Positions 44,573 to 55,993 of a stretch of 64,000 nt of DNA are shown one piece after another. Source of the DNA: Breviolum minutum Mf 1.05b.01 (lineage: Eukaryota; Sar; Dinophyceae; Suessiales; Symbiodiniaceae); the NCBI GenBank assembly GCA_000507305.1, contig DF239294.1:174173-238172 (forward strand). Reading direction: 5' to 3'. Made by a program: the position numbers and the translations under genes. The notes below the pieces were generated by a model. The model saw only the letters and a program-made list of their open reading frames with translations, was not told the origin of the DNA and ran no database searches. Position 1 is the stretch's first letter. Every line of letters begins with the position of its first letter.

Positions 44573-45335
44573 GGTGTTACAATCTTCATGGCAATCTCAG
44601 AGGACACCCCCCCCCCATGCCACCCCAAGAAAATAAGGCCTTATGGGGTTATTAAAGGAGGTTCATACCTTGGGGTGTCTTCTTAAAAACAAACCTTAGC
44701 AACAACTATATGAAATCATGGGAAAGATGAGGATTTTTTGCTTGCAAACCCTGCCTTGGTTGGTGAAAATTCATGTAATCTCCATTTAGTTGCTTTTGAG
44801 GTGCTACGATTCGCACCTCGAATATCTTGCGCTTGCAATGGCAACGTAGCGACGAGTGGAAGGCCCGTGTTTTTTACAATTTATACTGTGATTTTTTTGC
44901 TGTTGAGTTCTCAAACTATGCCAAATTTCATGGTACCGTCTTAGGATGCAACAATTCCAAATTGGCTGTTCGATTGAATTTTGAAATCCGCTAATTCTTT
45001 TGAGAATCTCCGAATGATGGGAACACCGCCCGGATTGAAGAATCTTCCCATCTAAGGCTTCCCATGTAGGCTTTGGAAATTAAGCTTGAGAATCTCAAAC
45101 AGAAATAAAAACAACAATGCCACCAAAAACGCAAAAAGTTTTGGTGGTTTCTGTTGAATGTTTGAGGTTTTTTGCCACAAAAACCATGTTTTTTGTTTGG
45201 TTGAGTTTCCTAAAGCCAGCGGGCAGCTTGTTTGGATGTCCCGGTTTCATCCTACCCCACTGTGAGCTGCATGCATGTAGCTAGGGGACTATGAGAGTTT
45301 TCAGCTCGGGGATTTGGGATTGAGACAACAAGAGA

Positions 45336-45605
45336 TGTGTGTGTGTGTGTGTGCTTGTGTGTTAGTGATTGTAAGTGTTTTATCATTTTTACATGTATAC
45401 AGAATATACTGAATATACAATTTATATCCTGAATATACAATATATATTTGATATCATTTGATTATATAACATATTTAGCATATATATATAGTATGTAATA
45501 TTTGACTTTTGATATATGATGTATAATTATTATTATGATATTTATCATATATGATATTTACATATCATATATATATATTTACATATGTATACATATATCT
45601 ATAGT
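45336..45605. repeat. (GT)n microsatellite and A/T-rich tract
   Basis: A run of nine TG units is followed by about 240 nt of TATA-type low-complexity sequence with ATATGATAT motifs. No gene. Confidence 0.8.
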
Positions 45606-45629
45606 AGCAAATGTTATTTTGGTGGCTAG

Positions 45630-45819
45630 AAGACAAACATACTCTACCATGTTTTTCGAACCAAATTACATATTGTACAAACTTGACAGATTTGACATCT
45701 TTGATCATTTCCGATCACAACCCTTATCAGTGCCAAATCTTTCGGCCTTCATCGAATCCCTCGGACTGGACCTCTCCACACCGTTCACCTTGTCAGGCGC
45801 AACAGAAAGTGAGCCTTGA
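45630..45819 (+). CDS. Candidate 3'-terminal exon
   Basis: Follows GGTGGCTAG and ends in TGA 45817-45819. It contains MFFEPNYILYKLDRFDIFDH then FRSQPLSVPNLSAFIESLG and the tail LSTPFTLSGATESEP. It is the best of three open frames by composition. It may be the end of the hydrolase gene or of a separate gene. Confidence 0.48.
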
Positions 45820-46390
45820 TGGACAGCTTCAAACCTTACCCCAAACGGAGGTCGATCTGACAGAGTGGATTTTTTTTGCTGGAATTTTGAAGCAGTAGGG
45901 ATTCCAAACATGACTTTTGGTGGGGTTATATATATATACAAAATGTATCCCCCTTTTTTATTTCCCCTACAGAATGGGTGAGCTCGGGCCCTACATTTTA
46001 GGATGATTTTGGGGGAGGGGGATCAACATATTGGAAAGGGATACTCAGATACTTCTCCGCCTCCTCTTGTTTGAACCTGCTGACCAGTCACTTGCAATTC
46101 CAAATATGTTACATGGTTGTAACCATGCTGCAGGTTGTTCTTTGTCATGCAAATATTGTAAGTTACGTAGCCTCATTTTGTGCAACTTTTTGGTACTTGT
46201 ATCCATGTAGATACATGTTTCATAAGTTATCAAGAGATTATGGGGTTAAAAGAAACGAACATTTCGAACTTACAGATTTTTGTATTTTTTGGACTTACAC
46301 AATTGCATGTTTTCAGATACCCCCTTGAATCTAATTATCCTTTTGCATAGAGTTTTGAAATGGCAACTTTTGAAACTGATTTTGAATTAG

Positions 46391-47291
46391 AAGTGCCGAA
46401 GTGACACTGACAGCGAAAAGACCTTGAAAGAGATCCGAGGGAAGATTAATGGAAGATGGAAGCAGCACTTGGCAAGCTTTGGGTCCTCATCTTTATTTTG
46501 AAAAGCTCACCTTCCTAATTCGTCACACTCTGCCCTAAACAATTGTGGTTTGGTTTCTGCAGGGAAAATTGCATATGTCAAAAAAACATTATGATATTAT
46601 GCACGTGTTTTCCACGGAGCATACAATATTTTACTTCCGCTTCGAGGACGCAGGGACCCACACATACGCATACATACTGTTAATGGAAGAAATCCTGTTA
46701 ACCACCTGGATAGACTACCAACTTCAACTGGTTAGCCGGATTTCTTCCATCAACAGTACCTGAACCGTACCATCAGTCCCAAGTGTATATTTATGGTGAA
46801 GCTGTAGCAGGTGACTTGGTGTCTCAAATCCACTTGGCACATTTGTGAAGAAAGTCCTCAACGATCCACGATGCAGGTAGGGGCGCGGTATTATGGCGTT
46901 CAGGTTCAGGCTATTTGGTAGAAACAGATCTATAGCATCAAGTGACTGATTTATGATAAAATTGAAATACATTGAATATATACATGATTTGTACAAGATG
47001 GTCGAACAGATTACACAATTCGAATCATCCACTTTTTGGCGCTTTTCCCGAGAAGCCCCCGTGGTTGAGGTATGTCGTTCCTAATTGCATCGCCTTTTAC
47101 CGGCAAAATTCCAAGCAAAGACATGACAAAAATGATTGGATCCTTGGGGTCATCACTTAAGGTTGGTAGCTAATTTTATAGCTTAGCCCACCCAGTTGCA
47201 GAGTTTCATATTCCCTTATGCTCCCTTCTCCTTTCTGCAAGTGGTTTTGGAGTGGGGAGATTGGGTGCCGATCAACACCGAACCTCACAGG
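46391..47291 (+). CDS. Set of candidate exons of one plus-strand gene
   Basis: 46391-46480 (after TGAATTAG) reads SDTDSEKTLKEIRGKINGRW. 46563-46650 (after TTTCTGCAG) reads KHYDIMHVFSTEHTIFYFRF. 46762-46885 reads VPEPYHQSQVYIYGEAVAGD but needs a one-base frame change before the donor GCAG|GTAGGG, and the minus strand is open over the same DNA. 47034-47077 reads HPLFGAFPEKPPWL and ends AG|GTATGT. 47241-47290 reads VLEWGDWVPINTEPHR and ends AGG|GTATTT. A family F element sits between the second and third. Joins are positional only. Confidence 0.38.
46679..46761. repeat. Family F element
   Basis: TGTTAATGGAAGAAATCCTG at the left and GGATTTCTTCCATCAACAGT at the right are inverted; ACTACCAACTTCAACTGGTT in the centre matches other copies. 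Coding-like sequence starts directly at its right end. Confidence 0.65.
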
Positions 47292-47587
47292 GTATTTGGA
47301 GCACAAGGGATTCATCAAGCACAGTTTTTTTTCAAATCGCTGGATTTTAGCTGAACATTTCACAACTACGTATGTCTTTCCATATCTTTCCACTGTTATG
47401 ACGCTTCATGAGGGGATATCTAAGAATGTCCCCCCGGTTCCCGGCGTTTTGAGTCGATGATTTTCACAACTTTACTTTTTGGTGGGATATGGATGGCTCA
47501 CCGGAAACCCTGAAAGGTAGATATACATACCCAAAACTAGACCCCAAACACCATTGAGAACGACACCAACGTTTTACATAACTGGAT

Positions 47588-47678
47588 TCCCATGACGGAA
47601 TCCATGGGATGAACGGTATATTTACCTACGGGCAAATTAGGAGCTAAATTATACCGTTCGTCCCATGGAGACTATGGC
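47588..47678. repeat. Family D element
   Basis: CCCATGACGGAATCCATGGG with AACGGTATATTTACC at the left and TTATACCGTTCGTCCCATGG at the right. Confidence 0.65.
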
Positions 47679-47853
47679 TTTCTTTCAACGCGTTGGTTTT
47701 TTCACGCTGTGTTTCCCACGAGATCTCCAGGTGGGTCCCATGCGTCAGATTTTCAATGCCCCTCTCTGCGGTGTGTCCCTGGATCAGGTTCGGGTTCGGT
47801 GGTTAGATACAAGGTTGGCCCCGAGGTTATAAATGAAATTATAGGGCCCCTAT

Positions 47854-47913
47854 AACTGGCCAAAAATCAATGGGTAACTGAGGTTAATAGGGTCCATTGA
47901 TTTTTGGCCAGTT
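47854..47913. repeat. Short inverted repeat
   Basis: AACTGGCCAAAAATCAATGG and CCATTGATTTTTGGCCAGTT are perfect 20-nt inverses separated by about 19 nt. Confidence 0.85.
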
Positions 47914-47917
47914 ATGA

Positions 47918-48034
47918 TACCCAGTTGATTTTTGTACTAAACACGGCCAGTGTAATAAATGTACCCAGTTGATACATAACACGGCCAGTGTAATAAATGT
48001 ACCCAGTTGATACATAACATGGCCAGTGTAATAC
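47918..48034. repeat. 38-nt tandem repeat, about three units
   Basis: The unit begins GTACCCAGTTGATACATAAC and continues ACGGCCAGTGTAATAAAT. Units at 47961-47998 and 47999-48034 are almost identical; the first (from 47918) is diverged. Confidence 0.85.
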
Positions 48035-48229
48035 AATCCTTAATGATAGGGGTTGTATAACTCCACTTGATAACTGGAGTTGTGGCCCACCTCGTGGGGA
48101 CTCCGTTTTTTTTTGGTAGCCCCGAAAACTAACGGCCTGGAACGCCAAAATGGAGGTTTGGAAGATTTTCCTTTTCATTTTTTGGGTGACTTTCAGGTTC
48201 GATGGTAGTTTTTCTGAAATTAATCCACT

Positions 48230-48312
48230 CAGGTATAGTATATTTACCTACATTTAGTTGATTCTTAAATGGTAAATGAGTGGGTAAACATACCAGTCTC
48301 ATGGGTCCTACG
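48230..48312. repeat. Family D element, diverged
   Basis: GTATAGTATATTTACCTACA and TGGGTAAACATACCAGTCTC are inverted around TTAGTTGATTCTTAAATGG. Confidence 0.5.
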
Positions 48313-48474
48313 GGTCATTAACAAAAGTTAGAAGAATGATGGGTTTGTTATTTTAAAGGATAGATTAATACATATAACTAGCAGAAGGTGGATTGGTTGG
48401 AATGGTTGTTATTTATCTTTCATTAACTTTCAGAGTTAATTGCTAGCATCTTTTTGGTTCCGGTTCTGAAATGA

Positions 48475-49005
48475 TTGGTTGCCCGACCTTACCAGTACTG
48501 GTACTTCGTAGATTTGAAAGGTTTTTTTTTTGCTTTAGTTTTGGTGGGACAGTCTGCCAATTTCCTTCCAAGTGATTCAAGTGCTTTGGCTATCGTTCAA
48601 AAACTCCGGTGGGATGCTTTGTTTTTCCATATATTGCTTTTACTTTTTGTATGTTCTTTCACTTTTTGTCACCAAATCTCAACAAATGTAAAAGCATCAC
48701 CAAAAAGAAACAGGGTAAACACTAAGAAACAAAACTGGACCAGAAAAAAGCGATCATGTCAATGCATTCCAAGTTTATCAAGCTATTGGGGACTCGATCA
48801 TATGGTCATCTTGGTCATCTTGTCTCCGCAACAAGGTCACCAAGGGAATTCCCAAAAGGTTGAGGGAAACTGCAATGTTTCATGCTGTTTGTGCCACAAG
48901 TGGAAAAGTTGTGCGTATGACATAGACATGCATGAACACCAGATTCTTGATTTTCGGATAGGGAACAAAACTGGACAAAAAGGGAAAAACATACAACAAA
49001 GATAG
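48475..49005 (+). CDS. 176-codon ORF of unknown function
   Basis: The longest plus-strand open stretch in this AT-rich area. It holds QSANFLPSDSSALAIVQKLR, a hydrophobic segment (FFHILLLLFVCSFTF), a basic stretch and a Cys-rich segment (NCNVSCCLCHKW). No clean ATG lies at the 5' edge. Internal splice signals could break it into exons. No family recognised. Confidence 0.38.
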   Translation: MVARPYQYWYFVDLKGFFFALVLVGQSANFLPSDSSALAIVQKLRWDALFFHILLLLFVCSFTFCHQISTNVKASPKRNRVNTKKQNWTRKKRSCQCIPSLSSYWGLDHMVILVILSPQQGHQGNSQKVEGNCNVSCCLCHKWKSCAYDIDMHEHQILDFRIGNKTGQKGKNIQQR

Positions 49006-49270
49006 GAAAACTATACACATTGAGACCTTTTTGCTTGTGTTTTTTGTTGTCATCATGGCCATGTTTGATTTATAGACGATCTGCAGGTTGACTTCCAAAA
49101 AAAATGTGTGTGACTAGTGTTTCCAAAGAAGGAACGCCTCCCCCCAAACCCACCAGAATTCTTTGGTCCGTTTAGGTGAACAGCAAATCAAGTCTTCAGA
49201 TGCAAAATTTTCGGTATCCTCATCATTGGAAAAACTCATCTTTCTCATCTTTGCTTGGTTTGTTTCCAAG

Positions 49271-49389
49271 GTTGTTTCAACACACCTTTGGAACACACCC
49301 CTAAACCTTTACCAACGGGCTATAAAGGGATTCCTTTCATAGTTGGCTAGGGGGATTGCCTGGGGTGTGCTCTAGGGGTGTGTTGTAAC
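49271..49389. repeat. Family E element
   Basis: GTTGTTTCAACACACCTTTG at the left, GGATTCCTTTCATAGTTGGC in the centre, GGGTGTGTTGTAAC at the right. Matches 50194 and 57567. Confidence 0.75.
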
Positions 49390-49431
49390 TTTCTTGGTTT
49401 GTTGACTTACGTTTCCTTGTTCTTCTTTTAG

Positions 49432-51233
49432 ATTGCTTTCCCATTCTTTGCTGATCGCTCAATATTGGCCCGGAGCTTTCAGGAGGGGAAAGATGCATTG
49501 CAGTTCTTTGCCAATATGTGGCTTGGTCAGAGTCAGATTTTTACTATGCGGTAGTTTGAAAGATTTTTCCTGTTCACCCGTACTTGGGGAGATGACCAAT
49601 TTGACTAATCATTTTTTTCAAACTGGTTGGAACTGCGAACGAGCTTTTTGTTGAAATGTTTGACATTGCTTGACTCATTTGGTACTTCAAATTCCTGTAA
49701 CAAACAAATCATCCATTCCTCTCTCAAAGTTATTTCATTTGTGGAGATCATAATTTTTTCAAAGGTGTTTTCTCATATAAGTTTGCACATCGAAATTTTC
49801 GCCAATCCTTGCGTGCCTTGGTTTTGAACCAGATGTAAAGAGTCGAACTCGAAAAAACCGAAGTGTATTTGAAAAACAAAATCGGCACATGCAATATAGA
49901 AAGATAGAAGATCCACCAAAAAAACAAGACTTTGATTTATAGTTTAAATTCTGATTTGGTCCTTTTGGAATTATTATTAGTCGTTTAAATTCTGATTTGA
50001 TCCTTATTATAAATTATGAAGACTTTGCATGTGGATCTTTAGATCTAATTTCAATTTGCCCCCAGGTTGAAGAAGAAAAAGTTCCACAGTGAAATGATGT
50101 CACACATCTTCGTTCGCCGAAAAACGGCAACAATCCCGGGAAAATTGGCGATATATCCTTTTGAAAAAGAAGGGAACGTCCAATGTATCTAAGGTTGTTT
50201 CAACACACCTAACTGGAACACACCCCGAAAAAACCTGTCCCAAAAGGCTGTAAAGGGAATCCTTTCATAGTTGGGTAGGGGGATTGCCTGGGGTGTGCGA
50301 TATCGGGGTGTGTTGTAAGTGTCTTGGATCCAAACAACAACAATTTTTCAAAGGCGAAGTGTTAGGGTTTAGGGCTAAAATTGTAAGACACAGACAGCTG
50401 GAAATATGACCTCAAAGTTAGGCTTGGTGTTGTACTAGGTGATGGTTTCAAATATGTGTTATTTTCATCCCGAAAATTGGGGAAGATTCCCGTTTTGACA
50501 GATATTTTTTCAAATGGGTTGACACTAACTAGGTATATTATGACCTCAGGTTCAACAAGCTTTCGATGTCATGTTGCAACACTCCTAAGGTTAGTTATGA
50601 CAGGCCATGGTATCATCCGCTTGCTCTCATCGGATGAGGTTTTTGTGCGGCAGTCTGTGTGTGTGTGAGTTTTTGTGTTTTTGTTTGTTTGTTGCTTTTA
50701 GGTGTTTTTTTCCGTTGAAATGAGGGGTTGAAATATATCGGCATACTCTTTCTTGGAAGAACATCCTGCGAATCCCGAGCATGGTTGATGAATATCCCAA
50801 CCTTTCAACGTTTTTTCACCAAACAAATGGACCAAAATTATCAACTTAGTCACTTCAAGTGGGAAAAGATATCAGACAGGTGGTCTCAATAGGAGAGAAA
50901 AACCCCATCTGAAGATTGCCCCATTTTTTGGGTACGGCCCCAAAAACGAACATGGTTCACCTGACAATTCCCCCCCAAACGGAAAGGCCGGATGTTTCAT
51001 CGACCCAAATCACCCCAAAATGGGGGTTCAAAACGTTAGTTTTTGGATGTGAACGTTGGAACGTTGGTTTCACATCGTTGGTTTCACGCCAGGTCATTTT
51101 AGATAAAGTTTCTGAAGTCGGCTTGTCACTTCCAGACAGTTGCTGGGGACCCCAAGTGCCGACAAAGAAAGACCTTGAAATGATGCGCCATGATTTTTGT
51201 TGCGAAGGAAAAGGAGGTACAGGTAGTTGGTGA
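49432..51233 (+). CDS. Multi-exon gene with introner-bounded exon
   Basis: Exon 49432-49550 follows TTCTTTTAG and encodes FADRSILARSFQEGKDALQF then FANMWLGQSQIFTM; it ends in phase 2 exactly at the GT of a family A element. After that element's AG the frame continues open (FLLKCLTLLDSFGTSNSC). Exon 50066-50192 follows GCCCCCAG and contains HIFVRRKTATIPGKLAIYPF. Exon 50398-50438 (DSWKYDLKVRLGVV) again ends at a family A GT. The terminal exon 51093-51233 follows TTCACGCCAG and contains KVSEVGLSLPDSCWGPQVP and KKDLEMMRHDFCCEG, ending at TGA. Not all exons could be joined and the product is not recognised. Confidence 0.5.
49549..49640. repeat. Family A element abutting an exon
   Basis: GCGGTAGTTTGAAAGATTTT at the left, TTCACCCGTACTTGGGGAGA in the core, GGTTGGAACTGCGAACGAG at the right. 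The TIRs have drifted while GT and AG remain. Confidence 0.75.
50194..50317. repeat. Family E element
   Basis: GTTGTTTCAACACACCTAAC at the left and ATCGGGGTGTGTTGTAAG at the right, interior GGGGGATTGCCTGGGGTGTG shared with 49271. Confidence 0.75.
50435..50532. repeat. Family A element abutting an exon
   Basis: CTAGGTGATGGTTTCAAATA at the left, TTGGGGAAGATTCCCGTTTT in the core, ATGGGTTGACACTAACTAG at the right. The left end directly follows open coding sequence. Confidence 0.8.
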
Positions 51234-51515
51234 TTGAAACATATTAGTCGTTTTAACTGTGATAACACATTTCGACTTCATTGAGATACATGGCAAACTT
51301 ACATTAAGGTACATAGTTGTTTCAAGTTAAGTTATGTATTTATATATATGCAATGTGCATGTTATTGTCATATTTTCATAGACATCGTGACATCTTAATT
51401 ACTTGCTCATGTTTTGACAACATTTACAGATTGACTGATCCAAGAACTTTCAAGACGTCGTTCTTTTGTTAAACCATTAATCATTCAACCAATATTGTTT
51501 GGACAGAATCTAAGA

Positions 51516-51622
51516 CTAGGTGGATTAGGCGGTGGTTTCAAAAACTTCTTATTTTCACCCTTACCCGGGGAAATGATCCAATTTGACTAATATTTTTCAG
51601 ATTGGTTGAACCCACCAATTAG
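51516..51622. repeat. Family A element
   Basis: CTAGGTGGATTAGGCGGTGG (a 7-nt insertion in the TIR), core TTTTCACCCTTACCCGGGGA, right end GGTTGAACCCACCAATTAG. Confidence 0.8.
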
Positions 51623-51719
51623 AAAATTGATGCTGAAATTGCATTTTTTTTAAGTTGAACGTGAAAGATTGTGGACTTCAGATGTTCCACGTGTGTTTTT
51701 TTCTTTGTTTTCTTTTCAG

Positions 51720-51778
51720 GTTTCACGGGACAACATATAGACAAAAAACAGCTTAGAGAAAATGTTTCCCTTTATTAG
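51720..51778 (+). CDS. Candidate short terminal exon
   Basis: Follows TTTCTTTTCAG. Open in one frame as FTGQHIDKKQLRENVSLY before a TAG. Too short to assign. Confidence 0.27.
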
Positions 51779-52130
51779 ACATTTGGAGATGAGGGCTGAA
51801 TAGTTTTTTCACCAACCACGTGTTAACACTTCAATAATCAAACATTTTGTGAGTTGGAAGATTCAGCAAAGATGTATGCAAAGGAAAGTTGGGAAATTGC
51901 CATGCAGCTTTAGATTCTTGGATTTCTTGGAGGGCGACATGTTTCATGCATTCAAGGAATGCCATCCTTGCAAACTCAGTTGGAATGCAAGATACCCTTG
52001 GACCCCAAAACCATGAAAAATGAAGGTTTTAAACCCCCCAATATATGGGTTATAACTTATCACCCCTAAAAATCAAGGTTGTGGGTTCCCATGGTATCCA
52101 TTTTTCATCCATTTACCACGGGAGATCAGA

Positions 52131-52816
52131 GATGTTGATGTTCAAAACATCTTCACCGGGAGCCCTGTTAAAACGACGCAGCGTTCCAGGTGAGAATTTC
52201 TTGGTGGTTGGTCCTTCAGGATCAAAGGTTGGAATCCCAGAAGACAAATGAAATCGAACGCGGCGGTAGACTACATACCATCCATGTATGCTATATTTCC
52301 CTACATTTGGCTAGTTTATATGATAAATGCAGGTAAATATACCATACATGGATGGTATGGGATATATCGTATTTGCATATATTCACCGATACCACATGCA
52401 TATATTGCATATGCATATAATTTCCCTTGATGAATACTTCAATGCTGAATGTTTGACTGAGATTGTGGATGCTTTGCTGAGTCAAAGCAATAGTCGGGAG
52501 TCTCAGAAGATCGTAGGGATAAGTTAGAATTGCTGGCCCGTTAGAAAAAGTCACACCTTAAACAGTGCAAGATCCCGGCCAGTTTGTCATCTATTATGGA
52601 TATAGTCATAGTGTTCTCGTGACCCGTTACTTTTACAGATTGAGCAACAGATAAAACACATGAGTTTCCAGACAATCATGGTGTCAATGGTGGATTTTAG
52701 AGGGGGGGGGTTCACCACAGAAAAAGTGCCGCCTTTCCCGTGGGACCTTTCCGAAGTTTTCTTCACTTGGAAACACCAAGAAGCTGGTTGTTGCTTGGGG
52801 GAGAGTCCAGTGCTGA
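52131..52816 (+). CDS. Candidate exon series
   Basis: Pieces with splice context: to 52190 (RDVDVQNIFTGSPVKTTQRS, donor AG|GTGAGA), 52426-52509 (DEYFNAECLTEIVDALLSQS, donor GTAGGG), 52640-52679 (IEQQIKHMSFQTIM after TTTTACAG, donor GTGTCA) and a terminal piece ending TGA 52814-52816 (TFPKFSSLGNTKKLVVAWG). A family D element lies between the first two. Joins were not proved and no family is recognised. Confidence 0.38.
52274..52361. repeat. Family D element
   Basis: CATACCATCCATGTATGCTA at the left and ACCATACATGGATGGTATGG at the right; nearly perfect inverted arms of about 18 nt. Confidence 0.75.
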
Positions 52817-53191
52817 AACTGACATTGTTTTTTCTTATGTTTTTTTCTTGCTGGTTTGTTAGATCTTAGATATCTTAGATGTTAGATATGATAGTCTCAT
52901 TGTAGTAAGGTTTCGTAATCACGAAACCACCCAAAAAATGGATTGGATCCAGTGGTCACTAGTGTGACGCAACCGTACTCTTGAAACAGTACACTAACAT
53001 AGCTGGCTAGAAAATGGACTCAGATTGAAGATGTATTTCCTTTATGTTTTACATATACATACATATTTAGATAGACATTAGAGTATACTTACCACCTACA
53101 TCTGCCCTAGTCACTAATGAGTGATTTGTTATTTGAATTAATCTTTCACAACCCAACGAAAGTCCACCACAATGCATCTTGTTTCACCTAC

Positions 53192-53290
53192 AGGATTTTG
53201 GCTCCAAAAGGTCTCTACAAAAAGAACTGCTAGGGTGCCCATGGAACCTAGTAACTATAGTTAGTAAGTTGGCGGCTATTTCACCTCTTT
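53192..53290 (+). CDS. Candidate terminal exon
   Basis: Follows TTTCACCTACAG. Open as DFGSKRSLQKELLGCPWNLV then TIVSKLAAISPL before TAG. The frame is short and unassigned. Confidence 0.33.
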
Positions 53291-53566
53291 AGGGGACGTA
53301 TCCAAATTATCCAACCTACCTTTTTGGGGGGTTATAAGCTTTATTAATCCCTTGATCCTAAAGTACCAGCAGGACATTTTAGTGGGGTACTTCTGAATCA
53401 ACTGCATCCTGTGGATCGAGTTTCCATGCTGCACAAAAGAATGGGATCACCAAGGACCAAGTGATGCCAGATTGGAACCCGAACTCATTTTCGGACCCTG
53501 TTTTTTTTCGGCACACTTAAGGCGGCACCCATTTCTATATCCATCCCCCACCATTTTGAACAGATC

Positions 53567-53976
53567 ATGAAAACGCGTGTGTTCTCGGATAACTTCAATT
53601 TGTTATGTCAAGGCACTACTTCAGAAGCCCAGCTGTTTGAAGTAGTCAGTCACAGAACAACAAGTCTAGCTCCACGCAACATTTTCGAATCTCATCTTCC
53701 TGAAAAAGTTTCAGCAAGGCCCCCAACTTCCAACTTCCATATATTTTTCCCGCAAAAACATCTGACCCTATACCCAAACCACAATTGAAAAAAATCCTTT
53801 CCTCCAACAAAGTGTCACGCATTTCTTTGTCTTCCCAAAAAAAGCCACCGCGTGGTCTCCCCGTAGTTCCGAATCGACTCGCGTTTTTTCGGGGTGCCGC
53901 CATGACAGAAGATGGCGATACAAGTTCCAGGTCAAGATGGGTTACTCCCGGATCTAGTTCTGTGGGACACCTATAA
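53567..53976 (+). CDS. Candidate coding block, two overlapping frames
   Basis: 53567-53788 encodes MKTRVFSDNFNLLCQGTTSE and on; 53785-53976 in another frame encodes RISLSSQKKPPRGLPVVPNR then AMTEDGDTSSRSRW. The switch could be a frameshift, a short intron or two exons. A minus-strand frame (53646-53903) is also open. Confidence 0.33.
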
Positions 53977-54338
53977 TAAGTAGGGTGAAATACCCCCAGT
54001 TGTCCATTTGTAAGGCCATTTAAACAGGTTTACCCCCCTCAAAAGTTAAGATATTGAGTGAAACTTGATGGTTGGAAGATGTATTTCCTATTGAAATAGT
54101 CTCTTTTTGGGGGACATGTTAGTTCTGAAGGGGGGCTATGTATGTTTTTTTTGGGGGGGGTTAAGCCTTAAGCCTTCTATTTTTTTGCATTCAGTTCGAA
54201 GGTATACATATTTGTTTTGCATTTTTTTTTTGTGCGGAAGAAATCCATCCGAGAAAAGTTCAGTAAAAAAAACATCCGGCTGGGGTGAAAATCATGTCAT
54301 TCGCTTGGTGTTTTTTTATCTTTACCAAATCCATTCAG

Positions 54339-54402
54339 GTATAGATTGGAACTACCCCCAACCAGGATGCCAGTGACCATCAGGATTGTGAACCTTTTTT
54401 AC
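54339..54402 (+). CDS. Candidate short terminal exon
   Basis: After AATCCATTCAG, phase 2, it reads YRLELPPTRMPVTIRIVNLF followed by Y and TAG. The stretch 54410-55200 after it shows no supported gene. Confidence 0.28.
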
Positions 54403-55215
54403 TAGGGAATCCCAACCTAAACCTTCATTTGTGACTGGAATCCTGGGTGGATGGTAGACTGAAGGTTTTGGAGGAAATTATGAAAATGGTACCTTTGAGG
54501 ATGAAACACAGTCATCATCCTAACCTGTTAGCCGGCTTTTAAGGCGGCGTACGTGTCTCTTCTTGGAATTCCAGGGTGGCAAGGCAACTTTGAAAAGGGG
54601 CAATGGTAGATGAACACAAAAAAGAAAAACTATCCCCACCCCCTTAATAATGTATAAACGGGGGCCCCCACCCACCAAAGTTACATACATTTTTCCCAGT
54701 GTCCACCTTTTTTCGAGAACAGGGCCCCCTATACAGGGGTTAAAAACTCCTTGTTATGAAGGTTTGCCCCTACTTTCATTTTGGAGTGCATGTTGAGGTG
54801 AGAAGTTTTTGGATGTCATCATGTGAGCAATGAAAAAAACCGTAGTTGTTTAGGGTTTATAGGGGATGACAAACTACCCAGTTATATTATATGAGGATTA
54901 TAATAAGCCATTATAAGGATCCCTATTATACAACCAGTATTTCTTGGAAAGTATGTAATGTGGAGTTTTTGTTGACCGTGGCTGAGATGTCATCTTATTG
55001 TTTTTGATACGCCTGCCAGGTCTGACAAGGCCAAAGAAAGAGCTCACACCTTTTTGGTGATTATGAGCCTTTCTACCGCTCTGGACTCAGAAAAAAGCTG
55101 ATTTTTTTTTCCCGGAAAGTTGGAACTTTCTGTTTTTTTTCCACAGGATCAATGAAGCGCTACATTTAGTTCATTTTTTATAGTAAATTCTATAGTAGGT
55201 CAATATACCAGTTCC

Positions 55216-55464
55216 ATGGATTGTAAGTGGGTTCTAAAATCCATCGAAGCATCGAAGCAACGAATTACGAGGTCTTCCTGTTCTCCGGCACTGTTTTCGG
55301 TTGGGGTGCTTTCAGTTCTATGCTCCAAAAGGCCGGAATTTTTTTTTCCAGCTGCGAGTATCTGCGATTTTCTGGATGATGCTATAGCGATTAGTGGACC
55401 TGTATGTGTGTGTGTGTGTGTGTTTGCATTTATGCCTGCATATATTACATATGATACTGTATAG
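55216..55464. other. Coding-like block, strand undecided
   Basis: Open on both strands. Minus strand: after CACATACAG it reads LIAIASSRKSQILAAGKKNS then TESTPTENSAGEQEDLVIRC. Plus strand: KSIEASKQRITRSSCSPALF and on. A (GT)9 tract adjoins at 55402. One strand is probably an exon. Confidence 0.4.
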
Positions 55465-55720
55465 TGTATAATTATTTGAACCATGTGTACATAAGAAACA
55501 ACCTTGAACTATAATAGCAAACCTTGATGTTTCACATGATGATATATATTTTTTCCAATGGGAGTTCAGGTTGGATTCTAGTTGATGACTTACCTATCAA
55601 CTAAGCAGTTACAGATATATAGATGTTGTAAGCCACAGTTTAAAGTTTGATGAGCTTGATTCATGACCCTAAGAATCCAGACCCCTTAGGATTGATGGTC
55701 TATGAACGGATGTCCCGTTG

Positions 55721-55829
55721 GAAGTTAGGATTTGAATGGTTGGCAAGTGGGTGATTTCACCTACTTGTAAATGGGGTATATTGGGGCTATAATCCACTGA
55801 TCCTATAACCTTTGATCCTAACTTCCTAG
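55721..55829. repeat. Family I inverted-repeat element
   Basis: GGAAGTTAGGATTTGAATGG at the left and CCTTTGATCCTAACTTCC at the right, with inner ACCTACTTGTAAATGGGG. Matches 56729. Confidence 0.65.
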
Positions 55830-55993
55830 GATATCCTAGTAAATCCCATCCCAAGGTTATAGGATTGGATGGGGGAAATCCCGAAATCTTAGGACATGCC
55901 TGGATCCTTAGGGTGAGATTATGCACCCTACAATATATAACATGAAAACTGAAAATGATGATCTCCAAGTTCGGTATCATCCCCTCATTGAAA

